Origin: CBDCVA01 sp965222935 [NCBI: Candidatus Latescibacterota bacterium]
GTDB taxonomy: Bacteria; Latescibacterota; CBDCVA01
Assembly (NCBI GenBank): GCA_965222935.1
Contig: CBDCVA010000002.1
Span: 620,001-684,000 of the forward strand
Direction: 5' to 3'
DNA length: 64,000 nucleotides
Shown: in pieces, positions 23,440-33,850 of the stretch
How positions within the stretch are numbered: the first letter of the stretch is position 1
Layout of the letters: every line of letters starts with the position of its first letter
The notes under the pieces: generated by a model
Databases searched by the model: none
What the model was told of the DNA's origin: nothing
The model's input: only the letters and a program-made list of their open reading frames with translations
Position numbers and translations under genes: made by a program

Positions 23440-24255
23440 TCACGTTCCCGGCGCGCTTCTTGCGTTCTGGTCAGCAAAGATCGCGGGCTGGTCGATCCAG
23501 AGGGTCGCGCTTTCCGACGGGTCGACGAACCGGCCCAGTCGCTCATCGAAGTAGCGGATGCCGTTGTTGGCCGAGACTCCGAAGAAGAAGACTCCGGGGC
23601 CGATCAACTGCACCAACTGCGCCAACCGAATCTGCGCGCGTGGCACCAGAACCTGATCGAACAGACGCAAGCGGACGGGGCTTCGCTGGCCCGTATTGCC
23701 GTCGAGCGGCGACACCCAGCCCCGAAACGCGTTAATCGCCGTGGAACTGCCCGGGACCCAGGCGATCTCAACGAACGGTGTCCCATCGTTAGCGCCCCCC
23801 CCCTGCACCTGCACAGACTGGGGCGGCAGTGCCCTGCGCGGCAGGTCCGGCGAGAAGAACGATGTGCCGTTACCGACGAAGAAATTGTACTCGCGAACGG
23901 GTCCGTAGCCATCCACCGCCGCACTGTCTCTGAAAGCGACGGCTGTATAGACCCCCGAGGGCACGTCTGCGATTTGATAGCGCCCCTGAAAGTCCGTCTC
24001 CTCGCTCAGAGTCACGTCGGCTCCGACCAGCATGACCGTCACACCGCCAGCGGAGACATCGGTTCGCCTCTGGCTGGATACGATCAGGTCCTCCCAGATC
24101 TCCACCTGGCCTCCGACGGTGCCAAAGGCGACTGTCCCCGGTGGTCCTGCCGGGCCCTGTGCACCATCCTCCCCGCTGCAGCCGGCGAGAGCGAGCACCG
24201 CCACCACACCCATCCCTCTGACGACGCGCCGATGCAAGGTATCCCACACGTTCAT
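23440..24255 (-). CDS. Lipoprotein with a collagen-like Gly-X-Y stretch and a carboxypeptidase-regulatory-like domain
   Basis: 271 residues. The signal peptide ends in LALAGC (Cys26), so it is lipid-anchored. Directly after it comes GEDGAQGPAGPPGT, a short collagen-like segment. Residues 45-115 read GTVGGQVEIWEDLIVSS, VTVMLVGADVTLSEETDFQGRY and IADVPSGVYTAVAF, the pattern of a carboxypeptidase regulatory-like (CarboxypepD_reg) beta-sandwich. The remainder is beta-rich with no family I recognise. ATG 24255 has AGGAGGGG upstream. It follows the metallopeptidase gene by 36 nt and is the last gene before a terminator. Function unknown; a surface or periplasmic partner of the peptidase is a guess. 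Confidence 0.75.
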   Translation of the reverse strand: MNVWDTLHRRVVRGMGVVAVLALAGCSGEDGAQGPAGPPGTVAFGTVGGQVEIWEDLIVSSQRRTDVSAGGVTVMLVGADVTLSEETDFQGRYQIADVPSGVYTAVAFRDSAAVDGYGPVREYNFFVGNGTSFFSPDLPRRALPPQSVQVQGGGANDGTPFVEIAWVPGSSTAINAFRGWVSPLDGNTGQRSPVRLRLFDQVLVPRAQIRLAQLVQLIGPGVFFFGVSANNGIRYFDERLGRFVDPSESATLWIDQPAIFADQNARSAPGT

Positions 24256-24291
24256 CACAGCCCCCTCCTTTTGCTTTCCAAGCTCCACGGT

Positions 24292-27200
24292 TCAGATGCG
24301 GATCCCGAAATAGTACCGCCGTGGGTCGGTCGAGATCGTATGGGAGATCCCAGGATCGTTCAGATCGACGCGCTTGAGGTCGCGCAACCGCCAGGCCATG
24401 CCGAAGTACGCGCTGATGGGGAACCGATACGCGGTCACGAAGCGCCACCGCGCCTCGAAGCCCACGTCCTGCATGAAATGCTCCTCGCCAAAGAAGCCCC
24501 CTTCGGTGAGACTGCGCGTTGAGAGCTTCGCGAAATCCCAGGTCCGACCGCCCTCCCAGTAGACGTTGAGATACGCCGCATCGAGATTCCAGGTGTACAA
24601 GTGTTCGAGAAAATTCCCAAGAACCGGGACAGCGAGCGCCGGAAGCAGGTAGAAAGGAGTCAGACGGGGCAACCACCGGCTCGACGTTATCGGTTTTGCC
24701 GGATCGCCCGAAGCCGCCCAGAGCCCGGCCGCCCACACCCCGGGGGCGATGATCCACCGCCGCAAGGGCTCAGGCAAGTGGGTCCACCTTAACGGCAAGT
24801 CCACCATATCGACCGGCCAGACCACTCGCTGCCCGACGACGGGCCAGAGCGGGACCGTGTACGATCCACGCAGGAGCACCGCCTTCGTCCCGCTGAGCGA
24901 GAAGTAGGGGTAGCCTCGCAAGCTTCCCTCTCCGCCCAGGAAGTAACGCAGCGGCCAGTAGAACTGGCCTTTAACGGTGCCCGAACGCGGGATCTGCTTA
25001 TCGCGGTAGCCCAGGAACGTCCACCAGCCCAACGTCGTCCGCTTGGGTAAACCAAACCGCTCCCGCCAACTGAAGGTGTACTCGTTCAGCCCGACGCGCT
25101 GGTTCACCGAGGTTTCGAAGTTGCCCGATCGGTCCGCGGGCGTCTCAATCCACCGGTTCGGATCGGTCGGGTCAGGGAAATTCCTGTTAAGATCGCGGAT
25201 CAGGCTGTCGGAAACCGTGGACTGAACGCGGCGGTACCGCAGAAAAATGAACCGGCCACCCGAGGGGTGAATCCTCTCATCCCTACGCGGGTAGCGCGAG
25301 CCCCTTCTGTACGACCAGGACATGCCGAACGACTTCGAATTGTAGTACTTCAGGCGGTCGTAGGCCCTGCCTTTGGAGGTGATCTCGAAGGGTATCGCCT
25401 GTATGAAATCCGCCCGCGCGGAACTGTCCACGAAGACCGAGTCAATCCCCGCCGCCCGGATGTCCTCCGTCTCCGTGCGGAAAAAGCGCAGAAGCCCCAA
25501 ATCGAGCGAAAGCCTATGGCCCCGAGCCGGGGACACCTCCACACCTGTGCCCAGGATCTGGTACTCGTTCTCCGATTCGAATTCGGCGCTCGTCGTGTCC
25601 TCGACGACATCCACCCGCATCCGGCCCTCGAGGCCGCTGTTTGGGCCGAAGGGACTGGGCGGGGGCTGAAAACGCCGGATGACTCTCGGCTCACGGAGGT
25701 TATTGATCGTGAGCCTCCGCGCGCCGAACCAGAACCGTGGAACGAAGCTGCGCGTCTCTCCGGCCACAGGTCGGAAGTTCTTCTCGTAGAAAACGGAGAG
25801 GTCCGTGTTCAGGTCCAGGGCCTGGCGGAAGTTCCGCCCGACGATACCCTGAAAAATCAGGCGATTGGACGCCAAGAGGTCGCCCACTTCCACCGCAAGC
25901 CCCAAGCGCAGTTCCTCAAGGCCGAACTCATTGCCGATGAAGCTCGGCCCGATCTCCATGATCGGGATGATGAACCCTAGAGTGGGGCGACGGGAGTAGC
26001 GGCCGATGTAATACCGCTCGCCGACCCCATCGCCGTTGTAGACCGTCCAGAAGTCCCGTTCACGTACGGGGGACCATACGGCCAAGTCGCTGTGGCTCTC
26101 GCGTTCAATGCCATAGACGCTGTAGTTCGCCGCGTGGTAGCCAGCGTAGTAGATCGTGCGTCCGTCGGGCGACAAGGATGGACTGAAAGCGCCGCCGGCG
26201 ACATTGGTGATCTGCCGCGTCTGGCCCGTCGCCAGGGAGTACTCGCACAGGTTGAAGACACCGCCCGCGTCCGTGGTGAAGATGAAGCCGTTGCCGTCGG
26301 GGAGCCAGACGGCGTCGCGCTCGTCCGCGGGCGAGTAGACCAGCGGAACGAAGCCCGAGCTATCTGCGGCGAACGCGAGGCTATCGCTGAACGCGATGCT
26401 ATCGGGGAAGCTCTTCTTCTTGAGAGACAGGAACGACCTCGGATAGGCCGGGGCCTTCGCGTCTAGGAGCGCGATATCGCGGTCCTCTCCACGGAAGATG
26501 CCGAAAAGGAGCTTCTCGCCATCGGGCGACCACCGCGGGTTGTAGTACTGGGTCGCATCATTGTTATTCGTCAAGAGCCTGACCTTCGCCCCATCGGGGT
26601 CCATCAGCCCGACGTTGTTCGTTCCGTCCCAGTTGTTGACGAAGGCGATGGCCTTCCCGTCGGGCGACCATGATGGGTCCTTCGCCCGCAGGCGGCTGGA
26701 GATACGCCTGAACTCTTCCTTCTCGAGGTCGTAGATGAACAGGTCGTTGAACCCCCGGCGGCGGCGAGTCATCGCCAGCTTCTTGCCATCGGGCGACCAC
26801 GACGGGCGCGAACTGAGGATCGCGTCCACTTCCTTGTCTTTGCCCGTCGCGAGGTCGAGGATGTGAAGCCGTGTAAGCCTGAAATCGCTGCCTTGGTTCG
26901 AGAGGTAAGCTAGTTTCGTCCCGTCGGGCGAGACGGCCGGATAGAAATCCATGCTTCCGCGATCGATCACCTGCCGACCCTCGACCGGCGTCTCGATCTT
27001 CTCGCTCAGGACGCCCTGGTAGTGGTCGGTGATGTGCGCCTTCCAGAGGCGGTACAGCTCGTAGCCGTCTATCTCCAGCGCCTTCTTGATCGAGCCCTCG
27101 AAGCTCATCTCATGGTTGTAGTTGTTGATCTCTTCGACCTTGCCGGGTCCGAATGTCTCCTTGATGTACTTGCAAAGCGAGTAGCCCTGGTTGTAGACCA

Positions 27201-27903
27201 TCTCACCGTGGATGCCGTCCTTCGTGAAGTAGCCCATCTCGTCGTAGCCGAGGAGATCGTCCTCGAGCACGGCCATCCGCAGGAGCATATCGCGGTGGGT
27301 GTCCCACGATTCGTAGCCCAACTCGTCGTCCACGTACTGCGCGATGCCCTCGGAGAACCAGCTTGGCATCGAGAGCGACATAAGCGGTAAAAGCGTGCTG
27401 AAATCGGGGTTTTTATTGCGCTGCTCGATGTTGACGAGACCCACAAAAAAAGGCCACTTGCGCGCTTTTTTGAGCGAAATGATGTGGGTGAGCTCATGGG
27501 TGAGGACGTTGCGGATCCAGTGATGCGTGCCTCGCAACTCGAAATCCAGGTTCGTCGCCCAGAGGACGATTCGGTTCTCGAAGTAGTTCGCCAAGCCGTT
27601 GGAGAAATCCGAGCCGTCGGTCAGGATGATGTGGATGGGGGTGAGATCCTCGTAGTAGTCGAACGCCCTGACGATGGGGTTGTAGACCTCCTCCGCGATC
27701 TCGGCCACCAGGCGCGCGGTCCCCTTCGTACTGCCGCCGAAGTAAACCCGAAAATGCTCCGTCGCTAGCACCCCGCCCCCAACACCGGTGCCCCCCCCTT
27801 CCTGTGCGCGGGCCTCCGGCGCCGCCAAACCCACCCATAACAGCACCACGCCGACCAGATGCCGCCAGCCCACCGTGCGGATTCCGTTCAACGCCTGATA
27901 CAT
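24292..27903 (-). CDS. Giant surface protein: zinc metallopeptidase + PD40 beta-propeller + Omp85-like beta-barrel
   Basis: 1203 residues from ATG 27903 (GGAGGG 11 nt upstream). A Sec signal is at residues 1-34. Next is a peptidase-MA-like gluzincin: HELTH at 136-140 and [13 protein letters not shown] with the likely third zinc ligand Glu at 185. From about 300 to 620 there are six blades with PD40 motifs such as [12 protein letters not shown] and [13 protein letters not shown], as in TolB and tricorn. The last 550 residues alternate in barrel strands, with [12 protein letters not shown], typical of Omp85/BamA C-termini, and a terminal YYFGIRI strand. It should be anchored in the outer membrane with the protease and propeller on one side. 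The start overlaps the ABC ATPase gene by 16 nt, so it is part of the peptide-importer operon. Confidence 0.85.
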   Translation of the reverse strand: MYQALNGIRTVGWRHLVGVVLLWVGLAAPEARAQEGGGTGVGGGVLATEHFRVYFGGSTKGTARLVAEIAEEVYNPIVRAFDYYEDLTPIHIILTDGSDFSNGLANYFENRIVLWATNLDFELRGTHHWIRNVLTHELTHIISLKKARKWPFFVGLVNIEQRNKNPDFSTLLPLMSLSMPSWFSEGIAQYVDDELGYESWDTHRDMLLRMAVLEDDLLGYDEMGYFTKDGIHGEMVYNQGYSLCKYIKETFGPGKVEEINNYNHEMSFEGSIKKALEIDGYELYRLWKAHITDHYQGVLSEKIETPVEGRQVIDRGSMDFYPAVSPDGTKLAYLSNQGSDFRLTRLHILDLATGKDKEVDAILSSRPSWSPDGKKLAMTRRRRGFNDLFIYDLEKEEFRRISSRLRAKDPSWSPDGKAIAFVNNWDGTNNVGLMDPDGAKVRLLTNNNDATQYYNPRWSPDGEKLLFGIFRGEDRDIALLDAKAPAYPRSFLSLKKKSFPDSIAFSDSLAFAADSSGFVPLVYSPADERDAVWLPDGNGFIFTTDAGGVFNLCEYSLATGQTRQITNVAGGAFSPSLSPDGRTIYYAGYHAANYSVYGIERESHSDLAVWSPVRERDFWTVYNGDGVGERYYIGRYSRRPTLGFIIPIMEIGPSFIGNEFGLEELRLGLAVEVGDLLASNRLIFQGIVGRNFRQALDLNTDLSVFYEKNFRPVAGETRSFVPRFWFGARRLTINNLREPRVIRRFQPPPSPFGPNSGLEGRMRVDVVEDTTSAEFESENEYQILGTGVEVSPARGHRLSLDLGLLRFFRTETEDIRAAGIDSVFVDSSARADFIQAIPFEITSKGRAYDRLKYYNSKSFGMSWSYRRGSRYPRRDERIHPSGGRFIFLRYRRVQSTVSDSLIRDLNRNFPDPTDPNRWIETPADRSGNFETSVNQRVGLNEYTFSWRERFGLPKRTTLGWWTFLGYRDKQIPRSGTVKGQFYWPLRYFLGGEGSLRGYPYFSLSGTKAVLLRGSYTVPLWPVVGQRVVWPVDMVDLPLRWTHLPEPLRRWIIAPGVWAAGLWAASGDPAKPITSSRWLPRLTPFYLLPALAVPVLGNFLEHLYTWNLDAAYLNVYWEGGRTWDFAKLSTRSLTEGGFFGEEHFMQDVGFEARWRFVTAYRFPISAYFGMAWRLRDLKRVDLNDPGISHTISTDPRRYYFGIRI

Positions 27904-28910
27904 GCCACCCAATGCCCTCCTGCAACATCCTTGAGAAAAGGCACCTCGCGCGCGCACTCAGGTATCGCCTCCGGGCAGCGAGGGTGGAAAGGACAGCCCG
28001 AGGGCACGGCCGCTGGGCTGGGGACATCGCCCTTTAGGATGGTACGCTGCCGCTTCGCATGGGGATCGGGGACGGGCACGGCCGAGAGCAGCGCCTGCGT
28101 GTACGGATGGCTGGGCGAGGTGTACAGCGTCCGCACGTCGGCTAGCTCGACGATCCGACCAAGGTACATCACGGCGACCCGATCGGAGATGTGGCGCACG
28201 ACGGAGAGGTTGTGCGCGATGAAGAGATAGGTCAGCCCGAGCCGTTCACGCAGGTCCCCGAGCAGATTGAGGATCTGCGCCTGGATGGAGACGTCCAGGG
28301 CACTCACGGGCTCGTCAGCGACGATGAAGTCCGGAGCCACCGCCAGGGCGCGAGCGATCCCAATCCTTTGCCTCTGTCCTCCCGAGAACTCGTGGGGGTA
28401 ACGCGTCGCGTGCAAAGGGTCCAGACCCACCTCACGAAGGAGATCGGCCACCCGGTCGCGCAGGGCCTTGCCCCGAGCGAGGCGATGGACCTTGAGCGCC
28501 TCCCCGATCATCGCGCCGACGGTCATTCGGGGGTTGAGCGAGCTGTACGGGTCCTGGAAGATAATCTGCATCCGCCGCCTGAGCGCGCGCAGCTCCCCGC
28601 GTCCGAGACTGAGCACGTCGAGCCCGTCGAAGGTGACCCGCCCGTCGGTGGCATCCAGTAACCTCAAGAGCACGCGCCCACAGGTTGTCTTGCCGCAGCC
28701 CGATTCGCCCACAAGCCCTAGCGTCTCCCCCCGTCGGACCTCGAACGACACGCCGTCGAGCGCCTTCACGTGACCCACGACGCGAGAGAAGACCCCACGC
28801 CGGATCGGAAAGTACTTCCTCAACCCTTCGACCGCGACGAGCGGTCCGTCGTCCGCCACGCCGCGCACCTGTCTCCCAACGGCGTGGGCTGGCTCCACGG
28901 ACTCAACCAC
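27888..28910 (-). CDS. Oligopeptide ABC transporter ATP-binding protein (OppF/DppF type)
   Basis: 340 residues from a GTG at 28910, which has GGAGG 6 nt upstream and overlaps the preceding ATPase gene by 8 nt. Walker A GESGCGKT is at 68-75, signature FSGGQRQR and Walker [13 protein letters not shown] follow. The C-terminal oligopeptide-transporter domain has the cysteine pattern [16 protein letters not shown], which in this family can hold an iron-sulfur or metal centre. It energises import of peptides together with its OppD-type partner. An in-frame extension to 29225 lies inside the neighbouring gene and has no family sequence. Confidence 0.94.
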   Translation of the reverse strand: MVESVEPAHAVGRQVRGVADDGPLVAVEGLRKYFPIRRGVFSRVVGHVKALDGVSFEVRRGETLGLVGESGCGKTTCGRVLLRLLDATDGRVTFDGLDVLSLGRGELRALRRRMQIIFQDPYSSLNPRMTVGAMIGEALKVHRLARGKALRDRVADLLREVGLDPLHATRYPHEFSGGQRQRIGIARALAVAPDFIVADEPVSALDVSIQAQILNLLGDLRERLGLTYLFIAHNLSVVRHISDRVAVMYLGRIVELADVRTLYTSPSHPYTQALLSAVPVPDPHAKRQRTILKGDVPSPAAVPSGCPFHPRCPEAIPECAREVPFLKDVAGGHWVACIRR

Positions 28911-29922
28911 CGGGAGCCTCCGCCACAACTGATTCGCCGGCCAACTCGGCCTCGCGGACCCAACAGCGCACCGCGTGAGCGGGTTTGAGCTCGACGAGCC
29001 GGGGCTCCTCGATGGGACAGCGGTCGATGGCCTCGGAGCAGCGAGGATGGAACTTGCAACCCGAAGGCAGGTACGCCGCGTCCGGAACGATCCCCTGGAT
29101 GGGCACAAGCCGCCCCTGGTCCCCCTCGAGCTGCGGCAGGGAGTGCAGGAGCCCCCGCGTGTAGGGATGCAACGGCTCGTTGAAGAGCACGTCCACCGGA
29201 GCCTTCTCGACGATCTTCGACGCATACATCACGGCCACCTCGTCCACGACCTCGGCGATCACTCCCAGATCGTGCGTGATGAGCAGAATCGCCATCCCGA
29301 ACTGCTCTTGCAACTCTTTGAGGAGGTCCAGGATCTGCGCCTGGATCGTCACGTCCAGCGCGGTCGTCGGCTCATCGGCAATCAGCAGCGACGGCGTGCA
29401 CGCGAGCGCCATCGCGATCATCACCCGCTGGCGCATCCCGCCCGAGAGCTGGTGGGGATACTCCCCCATTCGCTGCTCGGGCGCCGGGATGCCCACGAGC
29501 CTCAGCATTTCCACGGCCCTCTCTTTGGCCTCGCGCTTGGAGACATCCTGGTGGAGGAGCACCGCCTCCGCTACCTGGAAACCGCAGGTGAACACGGGGT
29601 TGAGGCTCGTCATCGGCTCCTGAAAGACCATCGAAATCTGGTTGCCGCGTATCTTCCGCATTTCACGCTCGGGGAGCCTCAACAGATCCTGCCCTTTGAA
29701 CAGGATCTCACCCCCCTCGATCCGGCCTGGTGGATCGGGCACCAGCCGCATGATCGAAAGCGACGTGACGCTCTTGCCACAGCCCGATTCGCCCACCAGC
29801 CCCAGCGTCCGTCCGCGCTGGAGCGTGAAGCTCACGCCATCCACGGCGCGGGCCAAGCCGCCTTCGACGTGAAAATAGGTCCGCAGGTCACGGACCTCGA
29901 GAAGGGGCTCAGCGCCGCTCAC
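28903..29922 (-). CDS. Oligopeptide ABC transporter ATP-binding protein (OppD/DppD type)
   Basis: 339 residues. Walker A GESGCGKS at 44-51, Q-loop [10 protein letters not shown], signature LSGGMRQRV and Walker [13 protein letters not shown]; the C-terminal [17 protein letters not shown] segment is the OppC_C-type metal-binding tail. It forms the ATPase heterodimer with the next gene. The ATG at 29922 overlaps the permease stop by 4 nt. Confidence 0.95.
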   Translation of the reverse strand: MSGAEPLLEVRDLRTYFHVEGGLARAVDGVSFTLQRGRTLGLVGESGCGKSVTSLSIMRLVPDPPGRIEGGEILFKGQDLLRLPEREMRKIRGNQISMVFQEPMTSLNPVFTCGFQVAEAVLLHQDVSKREAKERAVEMLRLVGIPAPEQRMGEYPHQLSGGMRQRVMIAMALACTPSLLIADEPTTALDVTIQAQILDLLKELQEQFGMAILLITHDLGVIAEVVDEVAVMYASKIVEKAPVDVLFNEPLHPYTRGLLHSLPQLEGDQGRLVPIQGIVPDAAYLPSGCKFHPRCSEAIDRCPIEEPRLVELKPAHAVRCWVREAELAGESVVAEAPGG

Positions 29923-31025
29923 GCTCGCTCCGCCCGGAAGCTCTTGGGATCGAGGGCGTCGCGCAGGCCGTCACCCAGGAAGTTGTACGCCAACACGGCC
30001 GTAAAGATAAAGGCACCGGGCGCAAGAATCCAAGGGAAGGACGTGAGCACGCGGATGCTTTGTGCCTGCCTCAGCATATTGCCCCAACTCGCCTGCGGTT
30101 CCGTAATCCCCACGCCCAGAAAACTTAAAGCCACTTCGCCCAGAATATAATAGGGGACGCTAATCGTGGCAGCAACTATGACATAGCTCACGGTGTTCGG
30201 CAGGACGTGCCGGACGATCACTCTGAACGGAGATGCGCCCAGTGCACGCGCCGCTGCAACGAACTCCCGCTCCCTCAGGCTGAGCACCATCCCGCGCACC
30301 ACGCGCGCCAGGCCCGCCCAGCCTACCAGGCTGTAAACCAGCACGATCACCAGGTACACATGGTGGGAGGGCATGGTGATCGGAAAGATCGCGCGTAGTG
30401 CCAGGATCAAGTACAGGTCGGGGATGGACATCACGAGCTCCACCAACCGCATGATGGCGCTATCCACCCAGCCGCCCATGTAACCCGAAATCCCACCCAT
30501 CAAAAGCCCCAGGAACGTCACGACTGAGATCCCCACGACGCCAACCGACAGCGAGATCCGGCTCCCGTAGAGGATGCGGCTGAAAACGCACCGCCCGAAC
30601 CGATCGGTCCCGAACGGAAAGATGAGCCCACCCGGATCGACGCCGAACAGATGGCGATCGGTCCAAAACAGGCCCCAAAACCTGTAAGGGTCACCGCGGA
30701 CCCAGAAGCGCAAGGGGTAGCGGCACGAGCGGTCTTCCTCGTAACGCGTCCACGCCGGATCAACGAGCCGTACTCCGTGGACGAACGGGCGAAGATGAAG
30801 GCGGCCCTCGTCATCGAAGATGTGGAGGCGCACCGGAGGACGGAGGAAGGCATCCCGCCGCTGGTGATCGGGCCCATACGGCGCGAGGAAGCCGGCGAAG
30901 ATGGCGCCCAGATAGAGCAGGGCCAGCGCCGCGCCGCCGATGAGCGCAAGGCGATTGCGCCGGAGCCTTCGCCAGAAGAGCACTCGCGGAGACTGCAGGG
31001 TCACGCCAGCGACCGCCCGGTTCAT
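29919..31025 (-). CDS. Oligopeptide ABC transporter permease (OppC/DppC type) with a large periplasmic insert
   Basis: 368 residues from ATG 31025, in an ATGA overlap with the upstream permease. TM1 (residues 30-50) is followed not by the usual short loop but by about 80 polar residues (about 55-140) with [17 protein letters not shown] and [18 protein letters not shown] before the standard [22 protein letters not shown]. The EAA-type coupling loop reads [24 protein letters not shown]. Five further TM helices follow. Permeases with this insert form a recognisable subgroup in my memory of Acidobacteria-like genomes. Confidence 0.93.
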   Translation of the reverse strand: MNRAVAGVTLQSPRVLFWRRLRRNRLALIGGAALALLYLGAIFAGFLAPYGPDHQRRDAFLRPPVRLHIFDDEGRLHLRPFVHGVRLVDPAWTRYEEDRSCRYPLRFWVRGDPYRFWGLFWTDRHLFGVDPGGLIFPFGTDRFGRCVFSRILYGSRISLSVGVVGISVVTFLGLLMGGISGYMGGWVDSAIMRLVELVMSIPDLYLILALRAIFPITMPSHHVYLVIVLVYSLVGWAGLARVVRGMVLSLREREFVAAARALGASPFRVIVRHVLPNTVSYVIVAATISVPYYILGEVALSFLGVGITEPQASWGNMLRQAQSIRVLTSFPWILAPGAFIFTAVLAYNFLGDGLRDALDPKSFRAERA

Positions 31026-31990
31026 CGCCTCAACACCACGCGCGGGTCCGTCCAGGCCAAAAGCAAATCCGCGACGAGGTTGCCCAGCACAAGGAGCACC
31101 GACGACATGAGCACCGAACCCATGACCAGGTATAGGTCGCGAGCAAACAGCGCATCCAGCACCAGCCTTGCGAGCCCCGGCCACGACATGACCACCTCCA
31201 CCAGGAACGAGCCCGAAAGCAGGCTCGCTACAGTGTAGCCGAAGAGTGTGATCAGCGGGTTGATCGCGTTGCGCAGGGCATGGACGTAAACGGTCGCCTG
31301 CTCGGAGAGGCCCTTGGCGCGGGCGGTGGTGACGTAGTCCGCGCGCAGGACGTCCAGAAGGTTCCCGCGCATCTGGCGCATGAGGCCCGCCATCTGGGTG
31401 GTGCCCAGCACGATCGCGGGCAGTGCCAGGTGGTGCGCCAGGTCACCCACCTTACCCAGCAGGGACAGATCCTCGTACTGGAGGCTCCGCATCCCACCCA
31501 CGGGGAACCAGCCCGTGCGAGCGGCAAAGGCGATCATCAGGAGCGCAAAGAAGACCCGCGGGATCGAAAGCCCGAGGAACGCGCCCATCGAACTTAGCCT
31601 GTCCCAGGACGTGTTCTGATGCGTTGCGGCGACTACGCCCAGGGGAATCGCTAGGGTCCACGCTATCAGACTGGAGGCGAAGGCGAGGATGAAGGTGGCC
31701 AGGAGCCGGGCGCGGATGAGCGTGAAGACGGGGGCGTGGCTCGAGAAAGCATATCCAAAATCCAGGTGGAGGATGTTCCAAAGCCAGTAGCCGTACTGGA
31801 CGTACCAGGGCCGGTCGAGGCGGAATTTGGCGCGCAATTGTTCGATGGTCGCGGCGTCTACCTGAGGGTTGAGCGCCATCTGGGTCAGGAAATCTCCGGG
31901 CGCCAGGTTGATGATGAAAAACGAAAGCAGGCTGATCCCCATAAGGAGCGGAATCAGCGCCAGAAGTCTCTGGAGGACGTAAGTGCGCAC
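31022..31990 (-). CDS. Oligopeptide ABC transporter permease (OppB/DppB type)
   Basis: 322 residues. The N-terminus LQRLLALIPLLMGISLLSFFIINLAPGD is the classical OppB start; six TM helices follow and the coupling loop reads DYVTTARAKGLSEQATVYVHALRNA. It pairs with the OppC-type permease to form the inner-membrane channel. It lies 51 nt after the substrate-binding lipoprotein gene. Confidence 0.94.
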   Translation of the reverse strand: MRTYVLQRLLALIPLLMGISLLSFFIINLAPGDFLTQMALNPQVDAATIEQLRAKFRLDRPWYVQYGYWLWNILHLDFGYAFSSHAPVFTLIRARLLATFILAFASSLIAWTLAIPLGVVAATHQNTSWDRLSSMGAFLGLSIPRVFFALLMIAFAARTGWFPVGGMRSLQYEDLSLLGKVGDLAHHLALPAIVLGTTQMAGLMRQMRGNLLDVLRADYVTTARAKGLSEQATVYVHALRNAINPLITLFGYTVASLLSGSFLVEVVMSWPGLARLVLDALFARDLYLVMGSVLMSSVLLVLGNLVADLLLAWTDPRVVLRR

Positions 31991-32041
31991 GCCGTCAGGA
32001 CGACGACGGGCGCGAGAGGGTTCCCGCGGGCGACAGAGCCA

Positions 32042-33850
32042 TCAGGAAGCGGGGACGGCGACGTAAATCTCGTCCGCGTTCCATAGGGTGTGGTGGCGCA
32101 GAATTGTGGGGCGGAGGTTCCGGAAGCGGTCGCGCACGGCGATCAGCACGTGACCGCGGACCAAGAAGAGGTAGGGCGCATGCTGGGCAATCAGCCGCTG
32201 CACCTCGTTGTACATCGTCCGCCGCGCCGCGACGTCCAGGGTCTTCACCTGGGCCTCCATGAGCGAGTCGATTCGCGCTTCCCAGGAGGTCGCGGGCTCC
32301 GGCTGGCGGGGATACCACTGGTGCATCCGGCCCGAGGAGAGCCAGACGCTCATCCCGCTGGCCGGGTCGAGGTCCCCACCGGTCAGGCCCAAGAGGCAGG
32401 CCTCGTAGTCGTAGGTCTCGTCGATCTTGGTGACCACAAGGTTGAACTCGACGGGCCGGATGTTCACCTCCACGCCCACTTTGGCCCAATCGGCGCGCAG
32501 GATGCTGGCGATGGCCTCACGGACCGTATTACCGGTGTTGGTGATCAGCGTAAAACTCACGCGGTGGCCCTCGGGTCCCTCGCGTACGCCGTCGCCGTCG
32601 CGGTCGACCAGGCCGATGGAGCGCAAGAGACGGTCCGCTGCCACGAGATCGAAAGGGTAACGGGGCACGTCGGGATCGTACCACAGCGCGTTGCCGGGGC
32701 TTTCGTTGCCCCACTGAGGTTCCGCTAGGCCCAGATAGACCGTCTCGATGATCCCCCGCTTATCGATGGCGTGAGCCATCGCCCGGCGAAAGACATCCTG
32801 GCGGAACCAGGCCTGCTTGACCGGATCGACGAGGGGATCGCCGGTCACGGGGTTCGTCCCTGGATTGAGGTTGAACCAGACGAAGAGTTGGCCCAGCGAA
32901 GGGCCCCGGTTGTGCACCGCGTAATCGCCCGCCGCCTCGCCCGCTACGAGCAGCGCGTAGTCCTCGGACCGAACGCCATCGAGCACGTCCGTCTCCCCCG
33001 CCTGAAACTTCAGAAGCTGGGCGTCCATATCCCGGACGATCAAAAAAACGATCCGCTCCAGGTACGGCAGCCGCGTCCCAGTCGAGTCGGCCCGCCAATA
33101 GTACGGATTGCGCCCGAGCACCGTCCGCTCGCCCGCGCGGAACGTCTCGAGCACGAACGGCCCCGAACAGACGAGTTGCGCCGGCGGCGTCCCGACGCCG
33201 TAAGCCGACTCGAAATCGCCCGAGGTGACGAAGCCGCGCAAGGTGTGTGCGGGCACAATGGATACACCCCCGAAGAAGGTCAAAAAAGGCGCGTAGACGC
33301 CCGGCAACTCGACCTGAACCGTCAAGCTATCGGTCTTTGTCACGGCGAACGGGGCACCGCCCACCTTGAGGATATCGGAGATGTCGGTCGGGATGTCCGG
33401 ATTGTAGACGACATCCCTGAACGTGAAGACCACGTCGTCTGCGGTCAGGGGATGTCCGTCGGACCAGCGGAGTCCACGCCGCAGGTGGAAGGTCCAGGCC
33501 AGTCCATCGGGCGAATGCTCCCAGGTCTTGGCCAGCGCCGGTCTGACTTCCTGCGTCTCGTTATCCATCGTCACTAGACTGTCGAACATCCGGCCTAGGA
33601 TGTCGGTGGAGGAGGTCTCGCGCGCAACCAGCGGGTTGAACGTCTTAGGGCCGGAAATCGTCGCCAGGACCAGCGCGCCGCCGCTTTGACCAACGGGCGC
33701 TCGGGAGGTGTCGACGTCGGCAGGCAGGGGAATTTCACCCACCGCTTCGCTCGACCGCTCGGCCGGCTCCGAGCACGCTACCAGGGAAAAAGCGGCAACG
33801 GCCAAAAGGGAGACGCGATCAATCGGACGACTGCCGGGTAACACCCTCAA
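32042..33850 (-). CDS. Peptide-binding lipoprotein of the ABC importer (SBP family 5)
   Basis: About 602 residues. Lipobox SLVAC (Cys26) anchors it; the mature protein is an SBP_bac_5 (OppA/DppA) fold: GGALVLATISGPKTFNPLVARETSS, LAKTWEHSPDGLAWTFHLRRGLRWSDGHPLTADDVVFT, and RAMAHAIDKRGIIETVYLG. It captures peptides for the OppBC channel. The start is uncertain: a TTG at 33850 overlaps the pgi stop, and a GTG at 33844 lies just after it; neither has a well-spaced ribosome-binding site, so translation is probably coupled to pgi. Residues about 415-430 contain a calcium-like DRDGDGVREGPEG loop, common in this family. Confidence 0.93.
   Translation of the reverse strand: MRVLPGSRPIDRVSLLAVAAFSLVACSEPAERSSEAVGEIPLPADVDTSRAPVGQSGGALVLATISGPKTFNPLVARETSSTDILGRMFDSLVTMDNETQEVRPALAKTWEHSPDGLAWTFHLRRGLRWSDGHPLTADDVVFTFRDVVYNPDIPTDISDILKVGGAPFAVTKTDSLTVQVELPGVYAPFLTFFGGVSIVPAHTLRGFVTSGDFESAYGVGTPPAQLVCSGPFVLETFRAGERTVLGRNPYYWRADSTGTRLPYLERIVFLIVRDMDAQLLKFQAGETDVLDGVRSEDYALLVAGEAAGDYAVHNRGPSLGQLFVWFNLNPGTNPVTGDPLVDPVKQAWFRQDVFRRAMAHAIDKRGIIETVYLGLAEPQWGNESPGNALWYDPDVPRYPFDLVAADRLLRSIGLVDRDGDGVREGPEGHRVSFTLITNTGNTVREAIASILRADWAKVGVEVNIRPVEFNLVVTKIDETYDYEACLLGLTGGDLDPASGMSVWLSSGRMHQWYPRQPEPATSWEARIDSLMEAQVKTLDVAARRTMYNEVQRLIAQHAPYLFLVRGHVLIAVRDRFRNLRPTILRHHTLWNADEIYVAVPAS

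Noticed and set aside
27888-29225. A longer OppF of 445 residues
   Set aside because: The first 105 codons lie in another frame of the OppD-type gene and read as Arg/Ser-rich noise; GTG 28910 has a good ribosome-binding site.
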